Source: Candidatus Manganitrophus noduliformans
GTDB taxonomy: Bacteria; Nitrospirota; Nitrospiria; SBBL01; Manganitrophaceae
Direction of reading: 5' to 3'
DNA length: 52,500 nucleotides
Assembly: GCF_012184425.1 (NCBI RefSeq)
Contig: NZ_VTOW01000010.1
Span: 1 to 52,500 of the forward strand
The translations under genes were made by a program, and so were the position numbers. Shown piece by piece: positions 28,525 to 36,757 of this stretch; within the stretch, counting starts at the first letter, position 1; every line of letters starts with the position of its first letter. The notes below the pieces were generated by a model that was not told where the DNA came from, did not search any database, and worked only from the letters and a program-made list of their open reading frames with translations.

Positions 28525-29345
28525 TATCCCTCTCCCCATTTCAATTTTTGCCGGAGGACCTGATAATAATTCCGATGGGGGGATTGGATTAATTTCAGCC
28601 GCCGCTCCGAGGCCTCGATATGGACGATGTCGTTTTCTTCCAGGGGAAAGATCTCTTGCCCGTCGACCGTGACGTGGGGGCCCTTCTCGGCGGTTTTCAA
28701 AACAACATCGACCGCCACGCTAGAAGGAATGATAATCGGACGATTGGTCAGCATATGGGGGGAGATCGGGGTGAGAATGACGGCATCGACAGATGGGTGA
28801 ACGATCGGCCCGCCGGAGGAGAGCGAATAAGCGGTGGAGCCGGTGGCGGTGGCGATGATCAGACCATCGGCCCGCAGCGCGGTGACGAATTGGTTGTTGA
28901 TGGTGATCTCCAGCTTGATCAGCTTCGCCAGCGTTCCATGGCCGACGACGATATCATTTAAGACCCGCGGTTGAGGGATCTCTTTCCCACCGCGCCGGAT
29001 AAACGATTTGAGCATCAAGCGCGGGTCGAGGACATACTGGTTTTTGAAAATTTTCTCGAGGGTCGGATAGAGCTCATCCAGAGTGACCTCCGTCAAAAAA
29101 CCGAGGCTGCCGAGGTTCACTCCGAGGATCGGGATATCGAGCGCTTCCACCAATCGCGCCGCCGAGAGGAGGGTTCCGTCTCCCCCGAGGACGATGAGCA
29201 TGTCGAGGGAGCGCGGGATGGTTTTCTTGGCGACATCGATCATGAGGGCTTCTTTTCCCTGTTGCTGAAGCCAGGGGATCAGCTTCTCAAGGACGGCCTT
29301 CCCTTTGGGATGATCGGGCTTTAAGACGATGCCGATTGTTTTCAT
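28524..29345 (-). CDS. nadK: NAD kinase
   Basis: NadK phosphorylates NAD to NADP using ATP or polyphosphate. The 273-residue protein has the hallmark GGDGT (residues 54-58), the second conserved region VNLGSLGFLTEV, the NDIVV segment, and ADGLIIATATGSTAYSLSSG followed by GGPIVHP for the nucleotide pocket. The ATG at 29345 has no clear ribosome site. It heads an operon with the propeller protein and the 83-residue protein and lies close to two enzymes that handle NADPH (pnt and the fused oxidoreductase), a sensible clustering. Confidence 0.96.
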   Translation of the reverse strand: MKTIGIVLKPDHPKGKAVLEKLIPWLQQQGKEALMIDVAKKTIPRSLDMLIVLGGDGTLLSAARLVEALDIPILGVNLGSLGFLTEVTLDELYPTLEKIFKNQYVLDPRLMLKSFIRRGGKEIPQPRVLNDIVVGHGTLAKLIKLEITINNQFVTALRADGLIIATATGSTAYSLSSGGPIVHPSVDAVILTPISPHMLTNRPIIIPSSVAVDVVLKTAEKGPHVTVDGQEIFPLEENDIVHIEASERRLKLIQSPHRNYYQVLRQKLKWGEG

Positions 29346-29421
29346 GAGATCGTGTGATTTCAGTGAAAAAATGAGTAAATCAGAGCGAGTCCGATTCTAT
29401 ACGCCCCTGGTTTCTTTGTCA

Positions 29422-29449
29422 ACAAAAAGGCCGCTCTCCCGTCAAGCGG
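29422..29449 (-). terminator. Probable terminator of the CPBP protease gene
   Basis: On the minus strand a CCGCT/AGCGG stem (29431-29435 and 29445-29449, nine-base loop) is followed by CCTTTTTG. The hairpin overlaps the stop codon at 29442-29444. The stem is short. Confidence 0.4.
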
Positions 29450-29915
29450 GGAGTCCCGTCAGAAAAAAATATCCCCCATTGTAAAACATATGGAGGAAGA
29501 TCGAAGGGTAGAGGCTTCCGTAGCGATCCCGAAAGTATCCGAATAGGAGGGAGGGGAAAAAAACGGAGACGGCCCAGAGGGGAGGGTGGGTCCAGAAATG
29601 CATGATCGTAAATAAAAGCGAGACCAGCGCATTTGCGCCGGTGATACCAAAAAAGGAGCGCTTTCCCCGGGGGTGGTCGGCCCACGTTCCCTGGAGGAAA
29701 CCGCGAAAAAGGATCTCTTCAAACCAGGGCTGCCAAACGACCAGGAATAAAAAGGGGGTCGAGAAGATCTGACGCGGCGCCATCGGCGTGAGCGGCTGAA
29801 CCTGAGCGAGAAGAAGCCAAAAGAAACCTCCTGCGCCGAGGGCGAGGAGAAAGGGGGGATCTTTATAGAAGGGGGTGAAGATATCGAGACCGATTTCATG
29901 AATGAGTTTACGCAT
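29442..29915 (-). CDS. CPBP-family intramembrane glutamic endopeptidase
   Basis: The protein is a small CAAX-protease/bacteriocin-processing (CPBP, ABI) family member with about four membrane helices. The catalytic signature WFEEILFRG contains the two glutamates and the arginine. A second conserved region LFTIMHFW provides the first His, and SIFLHMFYNGG carries the His/Asn pair. Substrates are unknown; family members process prenylated proteins, peptides or sorting signals. The chosen start is the ATG at 29915 (MRKLIHEIGLDIF, 157 residues); a GTG at 29954 would add 13 residues, and neither has a good ribosome site. The gene stands alone between nadK and the TPR gene. Confidence 0.8.
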   Translation of the reverse strand: MRKLIHEIGLDIFTPFYKDPPFLLALGAGGFFWLLLAQVQPLTPMAPRQIFSTPFLFLVVWQPWFEEILFRGFLQGTWADHPRGKRSFFGITGANALVSLLFTIMHFWTHPPLWAVSVFFPSLLFGYFRDRYGSLYPSIFLHMFYNGGYFFLTGLPA

Positions 29916-30145
29916 GGTGAAGGAGATGTTTCGGTGGCGAGTTTTGATCCGCACGCGTGTGCGAAGCGGATGGAGCGGTTTCTTCTTTCTTCATCGGATC
30001 ACGCGACGTTTTCGAGGGTTTCATGGTAAAATCAGCGGGAATGAAATGGCAAGGTACCACGGGCCCTCGCGCTTGTCAATAAATGGGCCGCCTCGGGCGA
30101 CTCCGCGATAAAGTCGGAAAGTCCTTCGTTTCGTCCACCGTTTAC

Positions 30146-30174
30146 TTGACAATCGCTCCCCGTTTTCATAGGAT
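30146..30174 (+). promoter_or_regulatory. Promoter of the TPR membrane protein gene
   Basis: Perfect TTGACA (30146-30151), 17-base spacer, TAGGAT (30169-30174), 29 bases before the ATG at 30204. The rest of the 29955-30145 interval shows no feature I can support. Confidence 0.6.
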
Positions 30175-30203
30175 AGCTCGGTTTTGATCAAAGGAGTCTT
30201 TTA

Positions 30204-31040
30204 ATGCCCCATAAAATTCGAGTTCAAAAGAAGAGGGATGAAGCGCCGCTTCGCCTGGTCACCCGATCGGAGGAGCTGGTCGAGCAGGTCCGATCCAACC
30301 CAAAATGGATCTGGGGGGGAATCGGCATCGCGCTTGCCCTCATCGCCGTCTTCATCACCGGTTGGTTCCTGAACCAACAGGCCGAGAAAAAAGCCGCCGC
30401 GATTGAAGCGGAGGCGTTCCGGCTCTTCCATGAGCCCCCGCCGCTTCCGCAGCCGATCGAGGAAGGAAAGCCGGAGCCCGAGCCGGACATCATGGACAAG
30501 ACGGAGCGGTTGAAAAAATCGGCCAGCCTCTACGATGAAATCGTGGAAAAACATCCTCGGACCGACGTGGCGCGGATGGCGTTGTATGAGAGCGGCAACG
30601 TCTATTTTGAACTCAAGGATTACGATGCGGCGGAGAAACGCTATCTCGCTTTCCTGGAAAAAAACGCCGATCAAAAAAACCTCGCCTCCTTGGCTCATCT
30701 GAAGCTGGGGTATCTCTACCAGAAAAAAGGAAATCCCGAATCGGCGTTGAAACACTTCCGCGCCTCGTATGAAGCGGAAGGGGGCAACAGCAGAGACCAG
30801 GCCGGTTTTGAATTGGCGCGCGCCTTGGAAATGAGCAATAAAAAGAACGAGGCGGTCGAGATCTACAAAAAGGTTTCGGAGGATTTCGAAAAGTCTCCCT
30901 GGGGGGTTGAAGCGAAAGTCCGGATGGATCTCCTGAATCCCCCGACCGCATCGACGCCGGCCCCTTCCGGAACGGAACCGGCAGAACGATCGACTCCCCC
31001 GGCGGGAGCATCCGCCCCCGCGGAAACCGGAAAGAAATAA
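30204..31040 (+). CDS. Single-pass membrane protein with tetratricopeptide repeats
   Basis: The 278-residue protein has a basic cytoplasmic N-terminus, one membrane helix (WIWGGIGIALALIAVFITGW, residues about 32-52) and a periplasmic TPR region. TPR-like units are ASLYDEIVEKHPRTDVARMA, ALYESGNVYFELKDYDAAEK, RYLAFLEKN and LAHLKLGYLYQKKGNPESAL, then the ELARALEMSNKKNEAVEIYK unit. This layout resembles YfgM-type ancillary proteins of the Sec/BamB pathway and CpoB-like TPR proteins, but no neighbour confirms either. The C-terminal 35 residues are Pro/Ala/Thr-rich. AAAGGAG precedes the ATG. Confidence 0.85.
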   Translation: MPHKIRVQKKRDEAPLRLVTRSEELVEQVRSNPKWIWGGIGIALALIAVFITGWFLNQQAEKKAAAIEAEAFRLFHEPPPLPQPIEEGKPEPEPDIMDKTERLKKSASLYDEIVEKHPRTDVARMALYESGNVYFELKDYDAAEKRYLAFLEKNADQKNLASLAHLKLGYLYQKKGNPESALKHFRASYEAEGGNSRDQAGFELARALEMSNKKNEAVEIYKKVSEDFEKSPWGVEAKVRMDLLNPPTASTPAPSGTEPAERSTPPAGASAPAETGKK

Positions 31041-31073
31041 CGGGGAACGGATCGGTCTGTAGAATATAGAAGG

Positions 31074-32486
31074 TCAGTCTTCGGTGGGGATGATCAGGTA
31101 GTGCCCCGCCTGAATCATGCTGTTTCTTCTCAACTGATTGGCCCGCAGAAGGCTTCCGACGCTGACGTCGTACTTTCGCGCGATCGAGCTGAGGGTTTCT
31201 CCTCTTGAAATGCGGTGTTTTTCCGTCGGAATGGTCAGATAGTCCCCCGCCCGGATGGTGCTCTTTCTGTTCAGTCCGTTCGCCAGAAGCAGGCTTTCGA
31301 TGCTGACCTCATACATCCGGGCGATGGAACTGACCGTTTCTCCCCTGGAAATGCGATGCCGCTGGCCCTCGCCCAACATCGGTTCTCTTTTTGAATTCGG
31401 GGAAAAGTTCGCCAGGAATGTTTCGCGCGTTCCGGTCGGGAGCTTCAGGCGGTAGCGGGGGTAGCCGGGCGGGGTGGTCTCTTTTTTCAATTCCGGATTG
31501 TACGTCTTAATCTCGGCCACCGTGACCCCCGCCGCCTTTGCGATCGTCCTCAGCGCCGTCGCTTTCGGAATTTCCACCTCGTCGTAAGTGAAGGGGGGAA
31601 GATATTCGACGGAGAATCCATATTTCTGCGGGTTCCTCGCAATCATCGTCGCCGCCATGTATTTCGGAACATAGTTCTTCGTCTCAAGACGGATGTGGTG
31701 CGATTGTTTTAGTTCCCAAAAATCTTCCGCCTTTGTTCGGGCCATGGCGCGCATAATCCTTCCCTCTCCCGCGTTGTAGGAAGCCATTGAGAGGGGCCAC
31801 GATCCGAACAGCCCGTAGAGATCTCTGAGATATTTCGCGGCGGCGACGGTCGATTTGACCGGATCCCTCCGTTCATCGATCCACTGATCGATTCTCAACC
31901 CATACTTTTTCCCGGTGCCTTGAATGAATTGCCAGGGACCGGCCGCTTTTGCTCTGGAGAAGGCCTTCGGGTTAAATCCGCTTTCGATCAGAGAAAGAAA
32001 GACCAGGTCTTCGGGGAGTTGATGCTCCCGCAGAATGTCCCGCATCAGCGTGGTATATTGGCCGGAGCGCGCGAGCCAGAGCTCGAATTTATCTCTCAAC
32101 CGGGTCTGGAAAAAGATGATGTAATCGTTGACCAGCTCGTTAAAGACCATCGGGACATCGTAGGTGATCGAGGGGTCGGACGGATCCGCCATGATCGTCT
32201 GCATGGAAAAAGGGAGCGTATCCGGGGGAAGCTCCAACGTCAGAAGATCAAAAAAGTCTTCGGGGAGGTGCTCCTCTTCTTCGATCTCTTCAAGAGGGGT
32301 CGATCGGTCGGGGGGAGCGGCGGTTCCTTCCTCCGAAGTCGAGTCCGAAGTCGAGCTGACCAAATCGACGGAAGAAGGATGGCCTGTTTCGAGAGAGGCA
32401 TTTACAATCGAAGCGATTGAATAGATATAAAAAAAAGCGGATAAGAAAAAAACGAACCGGAGAGGAGATCCTTCTGTTCGACTCAT
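31074..32486 (-). CDS. mltD: MltD-like lytic transglycosylase with two LysM domains
   Basis: The enzyme cleaves the glycan strands of peptidoglycan. The 470-residue protein has an N-terminal export segment (FVFFLSAFFYIYSIASIVNA, residues 11-30) and an acidic Ser/Glu-rich linker. The SLT domain spans about 150-285 with catalytic Glu168 in SLIESGFNP, GPWQFIQGTGKKYGL and MASYNAGEGRI. Two near-identical C-terminal LysM repeats bind glycan: HRISRGETVSSIARMYEVS (about 377) and HRISRGETLSSIARKYDVS (about 424). The two share so many residues that recent duplication is likely. TGGAG precedes the ATG. It is convergent with the TPR gene and divergent from tetR. Confidence 0.93.
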   Translation of the reverse strand: MSRTEGSPLRFVFFLSAFFYIYSIASIVNASLETGHPSSVDLVSSTSDSTSEEGTAAPPDRSTPLEEIEEEEHLPEDFFDLLTLELPPDTLPFSMQTIMADPSDPSITYDVPMVFNELVNDYIIFFQTRLRDKFELWLARSGQYTTLMRDILREHQLPEDLVFLSLIESGFNPKAFSRAKAAGPWQFIQGTGKKYGLRIDQWIDERRDPVKSTVAAAKYLRDLYGLFGSWPLSMASYNAGEGRIMRAMARTKAEDFWELKQSHHIRLETKNYVPKYMAATMIARNPQKYGFSVEYLPPFTYDEVEIPKATALRTIAKAAGVTVAEIKTYNPELKKETTPPGYPRYRLKLPTGTRETFLANFSPNSKREPMLGEGQRHRISRGETVSSIARMYEVSIESLLLANGLNRKSTIRAGDYLTIPTEKHRISRGETLSSIARKYDVSVGSLLRANQLRRNSMIQAGHYLIIPTED

Positions 32487-32545
32487 CTTGGCTCCATTTT
32501 ATAAAGAAAATAAGAGACATCCGGAAATGCCTCAGCCTCAAGCAT

Positions 32546-32573
32546 ATAATACTTTTTTCTTCCTTTTTGTCAA
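32546..32573 (-). promoter_or_regulatory. mltD promoter
   Basis: On the minus strand TTGACA (32568-32573), a 16-base A-rich spacer and TATTAT (32546-32551), 60 bases before the mltD start. It lies back to back with the tetR promoter, 15 bases apart. Confidence 0.55.
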
Positions 32574-32588
32574 ATAAATAACATTCAC

Positions 32589-32617
32589 TTGACTACTGAG
32601 TAAACGTTTAGTAAATT
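32589..32617 (+). promoter_or_regulatory. tetR promoter with palindromic operator in its spacer
   Basis: TTGACT (32589-32594) and TAAATT (32612-32617) are separated by 17 bases. The perfect palindrome TAAACGTTTA (32601-32610) lies in the spacer, flanked by ACTGAG on the left and GTAAAT on the right. A TetR dimer bound there would cover both boxes. The ATG at 32626 is only eight bases after the -10 box and has no ribosome site. Confidence 0.7.
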
Positions 32618-32625
32618 GGGTCATT

Positions 32626-33255
32626 ATGCCTGCCAAACCTCAAACATCCCGGTCGGACAAAGCGGAGCGCCGTAGAAAAGAGCTTCTGGAGGTCAGCCTC
32701 CGGCTTTTCTCGGAAAATGGATACGATGCCACGAGCATCCGCGACATCGCCCGGGAGGCCGGGATTACGGAAGGTCTTATCTATCATTACTTTCAGGGGA
32801 AGAAAGACCTACTCAAGGCCATCGTTCAGGGATCGGTCTGCGACGGCGTGGTCTTCGAGCAGATCGATCAGGTCGAGTCGTTGCCGATCGAGGAAGCGGT
32901 TTTGAAGATCGGCGCCCACCTGTTGGAGAACCTCCGGAATCGCAAAGAGATCTTCACCCTCATGCTGGCGGAGGCCCGTCTTTTCGAGAAGGATAAAGAC
33001 TACTTCATTCCGAAACTGATCTACGAAAACAACATGCTCCGCTTCGGCGCCTTCCTCAAGAAGCGGATGGAGCGGGGGGAGATCCGCGAGATGGAGCCGG
33101 TTTTGCTGGCCCGCCAGTTCAGCGGATCGCTCGTCGCCTTTTTTCTGTTTCAAGAGATCTTGCTCGGCAAGACCGTCACCGACGTTCCGCCGGAGCATTT
33201 TTTGAAGTGTTTGATCGATGTATTCCTTCGCGGCATCAAAAAGTGTGAGAATTAA
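32626..33255 (+). CDS. TetR/AcrR-family transcriptional regulator
   Basis: The 209-residue protein has the TetR DNA-binding domain at the N-terminus: LLEVSLRLFSENGYDATSIR, DIAREAGITEGLIYHYFQGK and KDLLKAIV (about 20-68). The C-terminal helical part would bind a ligand and form the dimer. It is the first gene of the efflux supercluster, with 26 bases to the next gene, so it most likely represses that operon and itself through the palindrome described at 32589. The E. coli CecR-ybhG-ybhFSR arrangement (TetR, HlyD-type adaptor, ABC-2 exporter) is a useful comparison for part of the cluster. Confidence 0.93.
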   Translation: MPAKPQTSRSDKAERRRKELLEVSLRLFSENGYDATSIRDIAREAGITEGLIYHYFQGKKDLLKAIVQGSVCDGVVFEQIDQVESLPIEEAVLKIGAHLLENLRNRKEIFTLMLAEARLFEKDKDYFIPKLIYENNMLRFGAFLKKRMERGEIREMEPVLLARQFSGSLVAFFLFQEILLGKTVTDVPPEHFLKCLIDVFLRGIKKCEN

Positions 33256-33281
33256 AACCGCCGATCCCGGGACAAGCCCTG

Positions 33282-34208
33282 ATGAAAACCCGCACGATGG
33301 TCGTCCTCTTCATTCTGCTCACGTTGGTTCTCTCTTTTGCCGCCTTTCCTTTTTTCAGAAAGCCGCCTGAATCGGACTACATCGAGCGGGTCGGGATCAT
33401 TGAGGCGACGGAGTTGCATCTCAGCTCGAAGATCGCCGAGCGGATCGAGGCCCTTCCCTACGAGGAGGGAGATCCCGTTCCGGTGAATGCCGTGGCGGTT
33501 CGTCTTGACGAGCGGGAGATCGCGGCCCAGGTGGCCCAAGCGGAGGCGAACGTCCAGCGGGGGGAGGCGGGCCTGGTCAACGCGCGGGCCCAGATCGAAA
33601 AGGCAAAAGCGACGCTGGAAGACGCCCGGCGGAACATCGATCGTCTGTCGTCCCTCCGTCAGGAGGGATTGGTCTCCGATTCCGACTGGGACAGCGCCCG
33701 GACCCGGCTGGAATTGGCCGGCGCGGAGTTGAAGGCGGCGGAGGCGGAAGCGCGATCGGCGGCGGCGGAGCTAAAACAGCGGCAGGCCAATCTCAACCTT
33801 GTTGAGATCCGGTTAAAAGAGACGGAGATTCATGCTCCCATCGGAGGGGTGGTGACCTTAAAAGCATTCGAAGCCGGGGAGATGGTCTCGCCGGGGGCGA
33901 CGATCCTGACGTTGATCGATCCGAATTCGGTTTGGGCGCGGGTCAACCTGGAAGAGGGAGAGGTCGGGAAAGTGCGGATCGGCGCGCGTGCGGAGATTTT
34001 CGTCGGCTCTCTTCCGAATCGGGTGTTTGAGGGAAAGGTCTCCGAGGTCGGGGCGGAGGGGGGATTTGCGACGCAGCGCGATGTCACCCGGGGAAGGCAG
34101 GACATCAAGACCTTTCGCGTGAAGGTCCGCGCCCTCTCTCCGGAGGGGCTGTTGAAGCCGGGGATGACGGCGAGGGTGCGAATTTTCGTTAACGAGATGG
34201 AGAAGTAG
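33282..34208 (+). CDS. HlyD/YbhG-like membrane-fusion protein
   Basis: The 308-residue adaptor is anchored by one N-terminal helix (VVLFILLTLVLSFAAFPFF, residues 7-25) and has no lipobox. A lipoyl-like half (VGIIEATELHLSSKIAERIE) leads into a long Ala/Glu/Arg-rich coiled-coil hairpin (about 80-175). The second lipoyl half is IHAPIGGVVTLKAFEAGEMV and the beta-barrel follows. It resembles YbhG, the adaptor of the YbhFSR ABC exporter. In this cluster its natural partner is the ABC ATPase/permease pair at 39866-42005, although two RND genes lie between. The outer-membrane channel would be the TolC encoded immediately downstream, six bases away. Confidence 0.9.
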   Translation: MKTRTMVVLFILLTLVLSFAAFPFFRKPPESDYIERVGIIEATELHLSSKIAERIEALPYEEGDPVPVNAVAVRLDEREIAAQVAQAEANVQRGEAGLVNARAQIEKAKATLEDARRNIDRLSSLRQEGLVSDSDWDSARTRLELAGAELKAAEAEARSAAAELKQRQANLNLVEIRLKETEIHAPIGGVVTLKAFEAGEMVSPGATILTLIDPNSVWARVNLEEGEVGKVRIGARAEIFVGSLPNRVFEGKVSEVGAEGGFATQRDVTRGRQDIKTFRVKVRALSPEGLLKPGMTARVRIFVNEMEK

Positions 34209-34214
34209 CAAAGG

Positions 34215-35561
34215 ATGCAGCTTCGGCGGATGGGAGCGGCCGGCTTGAGCGCCGGCGGGAGGTTTTGGGTGGTTTTTTCTCTGATGAGCCTTTTCGGATT
34301 TTCTTCGATCGATGCGGCCTCGGCCCAAGAAGAAGGGCTGACGATCGAAGAGGCGGTTCGGCTCGCTCTCACACGGAACGAACGGACAGAAATCGCCGAC
34401 GCGCAGCTCGCGGCGGCGGCGGCCCGGGTGAAAAAAGCGCGCGCTTTCTTTTTCCCCGATCTCACCGCCACCGGTGGATATTCTCGAAGCGGTTTTGACG
34501 ACGGCGAAGACGACGGGAGCCGGTTCGATCGGGATCCCGAGTCTTTGTTGGGGACGATTACATTGAACCTCCCTCTCTTCGATGCGCGGGCTTTTCCGCT
34601 TTATAGTCAGGCCAAACACGAGCATGTCGCGGCCCGCTTCAGCACCGAGGAGGATAAACGTCTTCTGGCGTTTGAGGCGGCCGATGCTTTCTTAAGAACG
34701 CTCGGCGTCGAACAGGTCCAAGCGGCTGCGGAGCGGAGGGAGGCCTTCGCCCGGGAGACGCTCGAAGACACCCGGGTCCGTTTTGAGGCGAAACTCGTCA
34801 GCTCGAACGACGTCACCCGGGCCGAACTGGAGCTGGCCAACGCGGAGAGGGAAGCGACGTTGGCCCGCGGAGAGGCCGAACTGGCCCGTCTGCAGCTGGG
34901 GTTCTTGATCGTCTCCGAGATTCGGGGAGCGTTGGTGATCCCCGACGCGTTGCTGAACCCTCCCCAGATGGCCGAACCGGGACGGTTGATCGCGGAGGCG
35001 CAGACGCGCCGGCTCGATCTTGCCGCTGGTCATGAGCAGACCGAGGCGCTGCGCGCCTTTGCAGAGGAGCCGTCTCGGAGGATCATCCCGATCTTGGGGC
35101 TGACCGGACAGTTTCAACAAGAGGCCGGTTCCGACGCCGAGAGCCGAAGCCGCGAGTGGCTGATCGGGCTGAATCTGACCTGGCTGTTGTACGACGGCGG
35201 AGAGCGGCAGGCCGATCGGGCCGAGCGAAATGCCCTGGCCCGAAGTTCGGCATTGGAAGTGGAGGCGACGCGGCGTCGGGTGGCACTCGATGTCCACCGC
35301 GCCCTCGTCGACCTGGAGAGCAACCGGACGGCGACCCGGCAGGCGGCCACGGCGGCTCAGATGGGGGAGCGGAATGCGGAGGAGGTCGCTGTTCTCTACG
35401 GCCAGGGGCTGGCAAGCGCCCTCGAGGTGGCCGACGCCAATCTTCAGCGTTTTGTCGCGGAAGTCGCCCTGGTGCAGGCCCGTTACGGACAGGGGCTTTC
35501 GCATCTGAATCTGCGGGCCGCCCTTGGATTCGATCCCTTTGGAATGGAGGTGACCCCGTGA
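34215..35561 (+). CDS. TolC-family outer-membrane efflux channel (first copy)
   Basis: The 448-residue protein has an N-terminal signal region ending about SIDAASAQ (residue 38) and two OEP repeats. The first begins LTIEEAVRLALTRNERTEIA and contains the long helices (AQLAAAAARVKKARAFFFPD). The second contains LDLAAGHEQTEALRAFAEEP, PILGLTGQFQQEA and the WLLYDGGERQADRAERNALA strand-helix typical of TolC. These proteins form the trimeric channel through the outer membrane. It is translationally coupled to the following RND adaptor (GTGA overlap), which suggests it also serves the first RND pump. Confidence 0.92.
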   Translation: MQLRRMGAAGLSAGGRFWVVFSLMSLFGFSSIDAASAQEEGLTIEEAVRLALTRNERTEIADAQLAAAAARVKKARAFFFPDLTATGGYSRSGFDDGEDDGSRFDRDPESLLGTITLNLPLFDARAFPLYSQAKHEHVAARFSTEEDKRLLAFEAADAFLRTLGVEQVQAAAERREAFARETLEDTRVRFEAKLVSSNDVTRAELELANAEREATLARGEAELARLQLGFLIVSEIRGALVIPDALLNPPQMAEPGRLIAEAQTRRLDLAAGHEQTEALRAFAEEPSRRIIPILGLTGQFQQEAGSDAESRSREWLIGLNLTWLLYDGGERQADRAERNALARSSALEVEATRRRVALDVHRALVDLESNRTATRQAATAAQMGERNAEEVAVLYGQGLASALEVADANLQRFVAEVALVQARYGQGLSHLNLRAALGFDPFGMEVTP

Positions 35562-36757
35562 GGTCTGAAAACCCGATCTTGGCCCTGTTGCTCCTTACGT
35601 TGATTTTGACGGCGACGGCGTGCGCCGACAATGCCGGCTCTTCTACGGCCAAAGGACGGCAGGGAGGAAAACCGCCGGTCGCCTTTCCGGTCGAGACCGA
35701 GAAGATCGAGAGCCGCCGGGTCGAATATCAGGTGACCGCGGTCGGGTCGGTTGAAGCATTCGAAACGGTTCAGGTCACGGCGCGCGTCGCCGGCGTGATC
35801 GAACGGGTTCACTTCAGCGAAGGAGAGACGGTCAAGGCGGACAAAATTCTTGCTGAGATCGAGCCGGATCGATTCCGGTTGGCGGTCGAATCGGCCCGCG
35901 CCGTGTTAGATAAGGCCGAAGCGGCGAAGGTCGATGCCGAGGCGGCGTTGGCCCGCCGGGAGGCGGTGAATGAGAAAAATCCGGGGCTGATCATCGGGGA
36001 AGAGATCGAGACCTTTCGGACCCGCGTTCAGACCGCTTCGGCGGAGCTCTCCCAAGCGCGCGCCGCGCTGGAGATCGCCGAGCTCAACCTCCGGGACGCC
36101 TTTACCAAGGCCCCGGTCGTCGGCATCATTCAGACCCGCACCGTTCAAACCGGAGAGTATGTCCAGCCCGGAAAAGTATTGGCCACGTTGATTCGACGGG
36201 AGCCGCTCCTGCTTCGTTTCCGCGTGCCGGAGCAAGATTCGGCGGCGCTTCGTCCCGGGATGTCGGCCCGCTTTACCGTTCGGGGGAGTCAGCGAGTCTA
36301 TTCGGCGGTGTTGACCCATGTGGCCGGTTCGGCCGATCCGGCCTCGCGCATGGTCGCGGTGACGGGCGAAGTGAATGATCCGAACCGAAAGGAGTTGCGG
36401 CCGGGGACTTTTGCCGAGGTCCGCATCCCATTGGAAGTCACGGCGGAGACCCCGGTGATCCCGCAGACGGCGATCCGTCCCAGCGAGAAGGGTTTCCTTG
36501 CTTTCGTGGTGGAAGAGGGAATTGCTAAAGAACGGGTCCTCACCCTGGGGATGCGGACGGCCGAAGGCCGCGTCGAGGTCCGATCCGGCGTTCAACCGGG
36601 TGAGGTGCTCGTCATCCGGGGCGCGGAGGCGCTCCGAGAAGGGGCGCAGGTTCGGATCGCCGAGAAGGAGGAAACTCCCTCCGGCGGACCGACATCGACA
36701 CCGGAGCAAGGGGGCGGCACCCCCGCCGATCCGAATCGCGGAGGGGAGCAGCGATGA
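35558..36757 (+). CDS. RND efflux periplasmic adaptor lipoprotein (first system)
   Basis: The start is GTG at 35558, overlapping the TolC stop as GTGA, with GGAGGTG upstream; the frame is open further back but that part only mirrors tolC. The 399-residue protein has a lipoprotein signal with lipobox TATAC and Cys22. The MFP family features are VTAVGSVEAFETVQVTARVA (lipoyl entry), GVIERVHFSEGETVKADKIL, a short alpha-hairpin (about 100-165), then VVGIIQTRTVQTGEYVQPGK and the beta-barrel with LRPGMSARFTV. A Pro/Gly-rich tail ends the chain. It should link the inner-membrane RND pump with TolC. It overlaps the pump gene by four bases. Confidence 0.93.
   Translation: MRSENPILALLLLTLILTATACADNAGSSTAKGRQGGKPPVAFPVETEKIESRRVEYQVTAVGSVEAFETVQVTARVAGVIERVHFSEGETVKADKILAEIEPDRFRLAVESARAVLDKAEAAKVDAEAALARREAVNEKNPGLIIGEEIETFRTRVQTASAELSQARAALEIAELNLRDAFTKAPVVGIIQTRTVQTGEYVQPGKVLATLIRREPLLLRFRVPEQDSAALRPGMSARFTVRGSQRVYSAVLTHVAGSADPASRMVAVTGEVNDPNRKELRPGTFAEVRIPLEVTAETPVIPQTAIRPSEKGFLAFVVEEGIAKERVLTLGMRTAEGRVEVRSGVQPGEVLVIRGAEALREGAQVRIAEKEETPSGGPTSTPEQGGGTPADPNRGGEQR

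Noticed and set aside
35156-35557. N-terminal extension of the first RND adaptor
   Set aside because: The extra 134 codons lie inside tolC in another frame; the GTG at 35558 has a ribosome site and begins a perfect lipoprotein signal.
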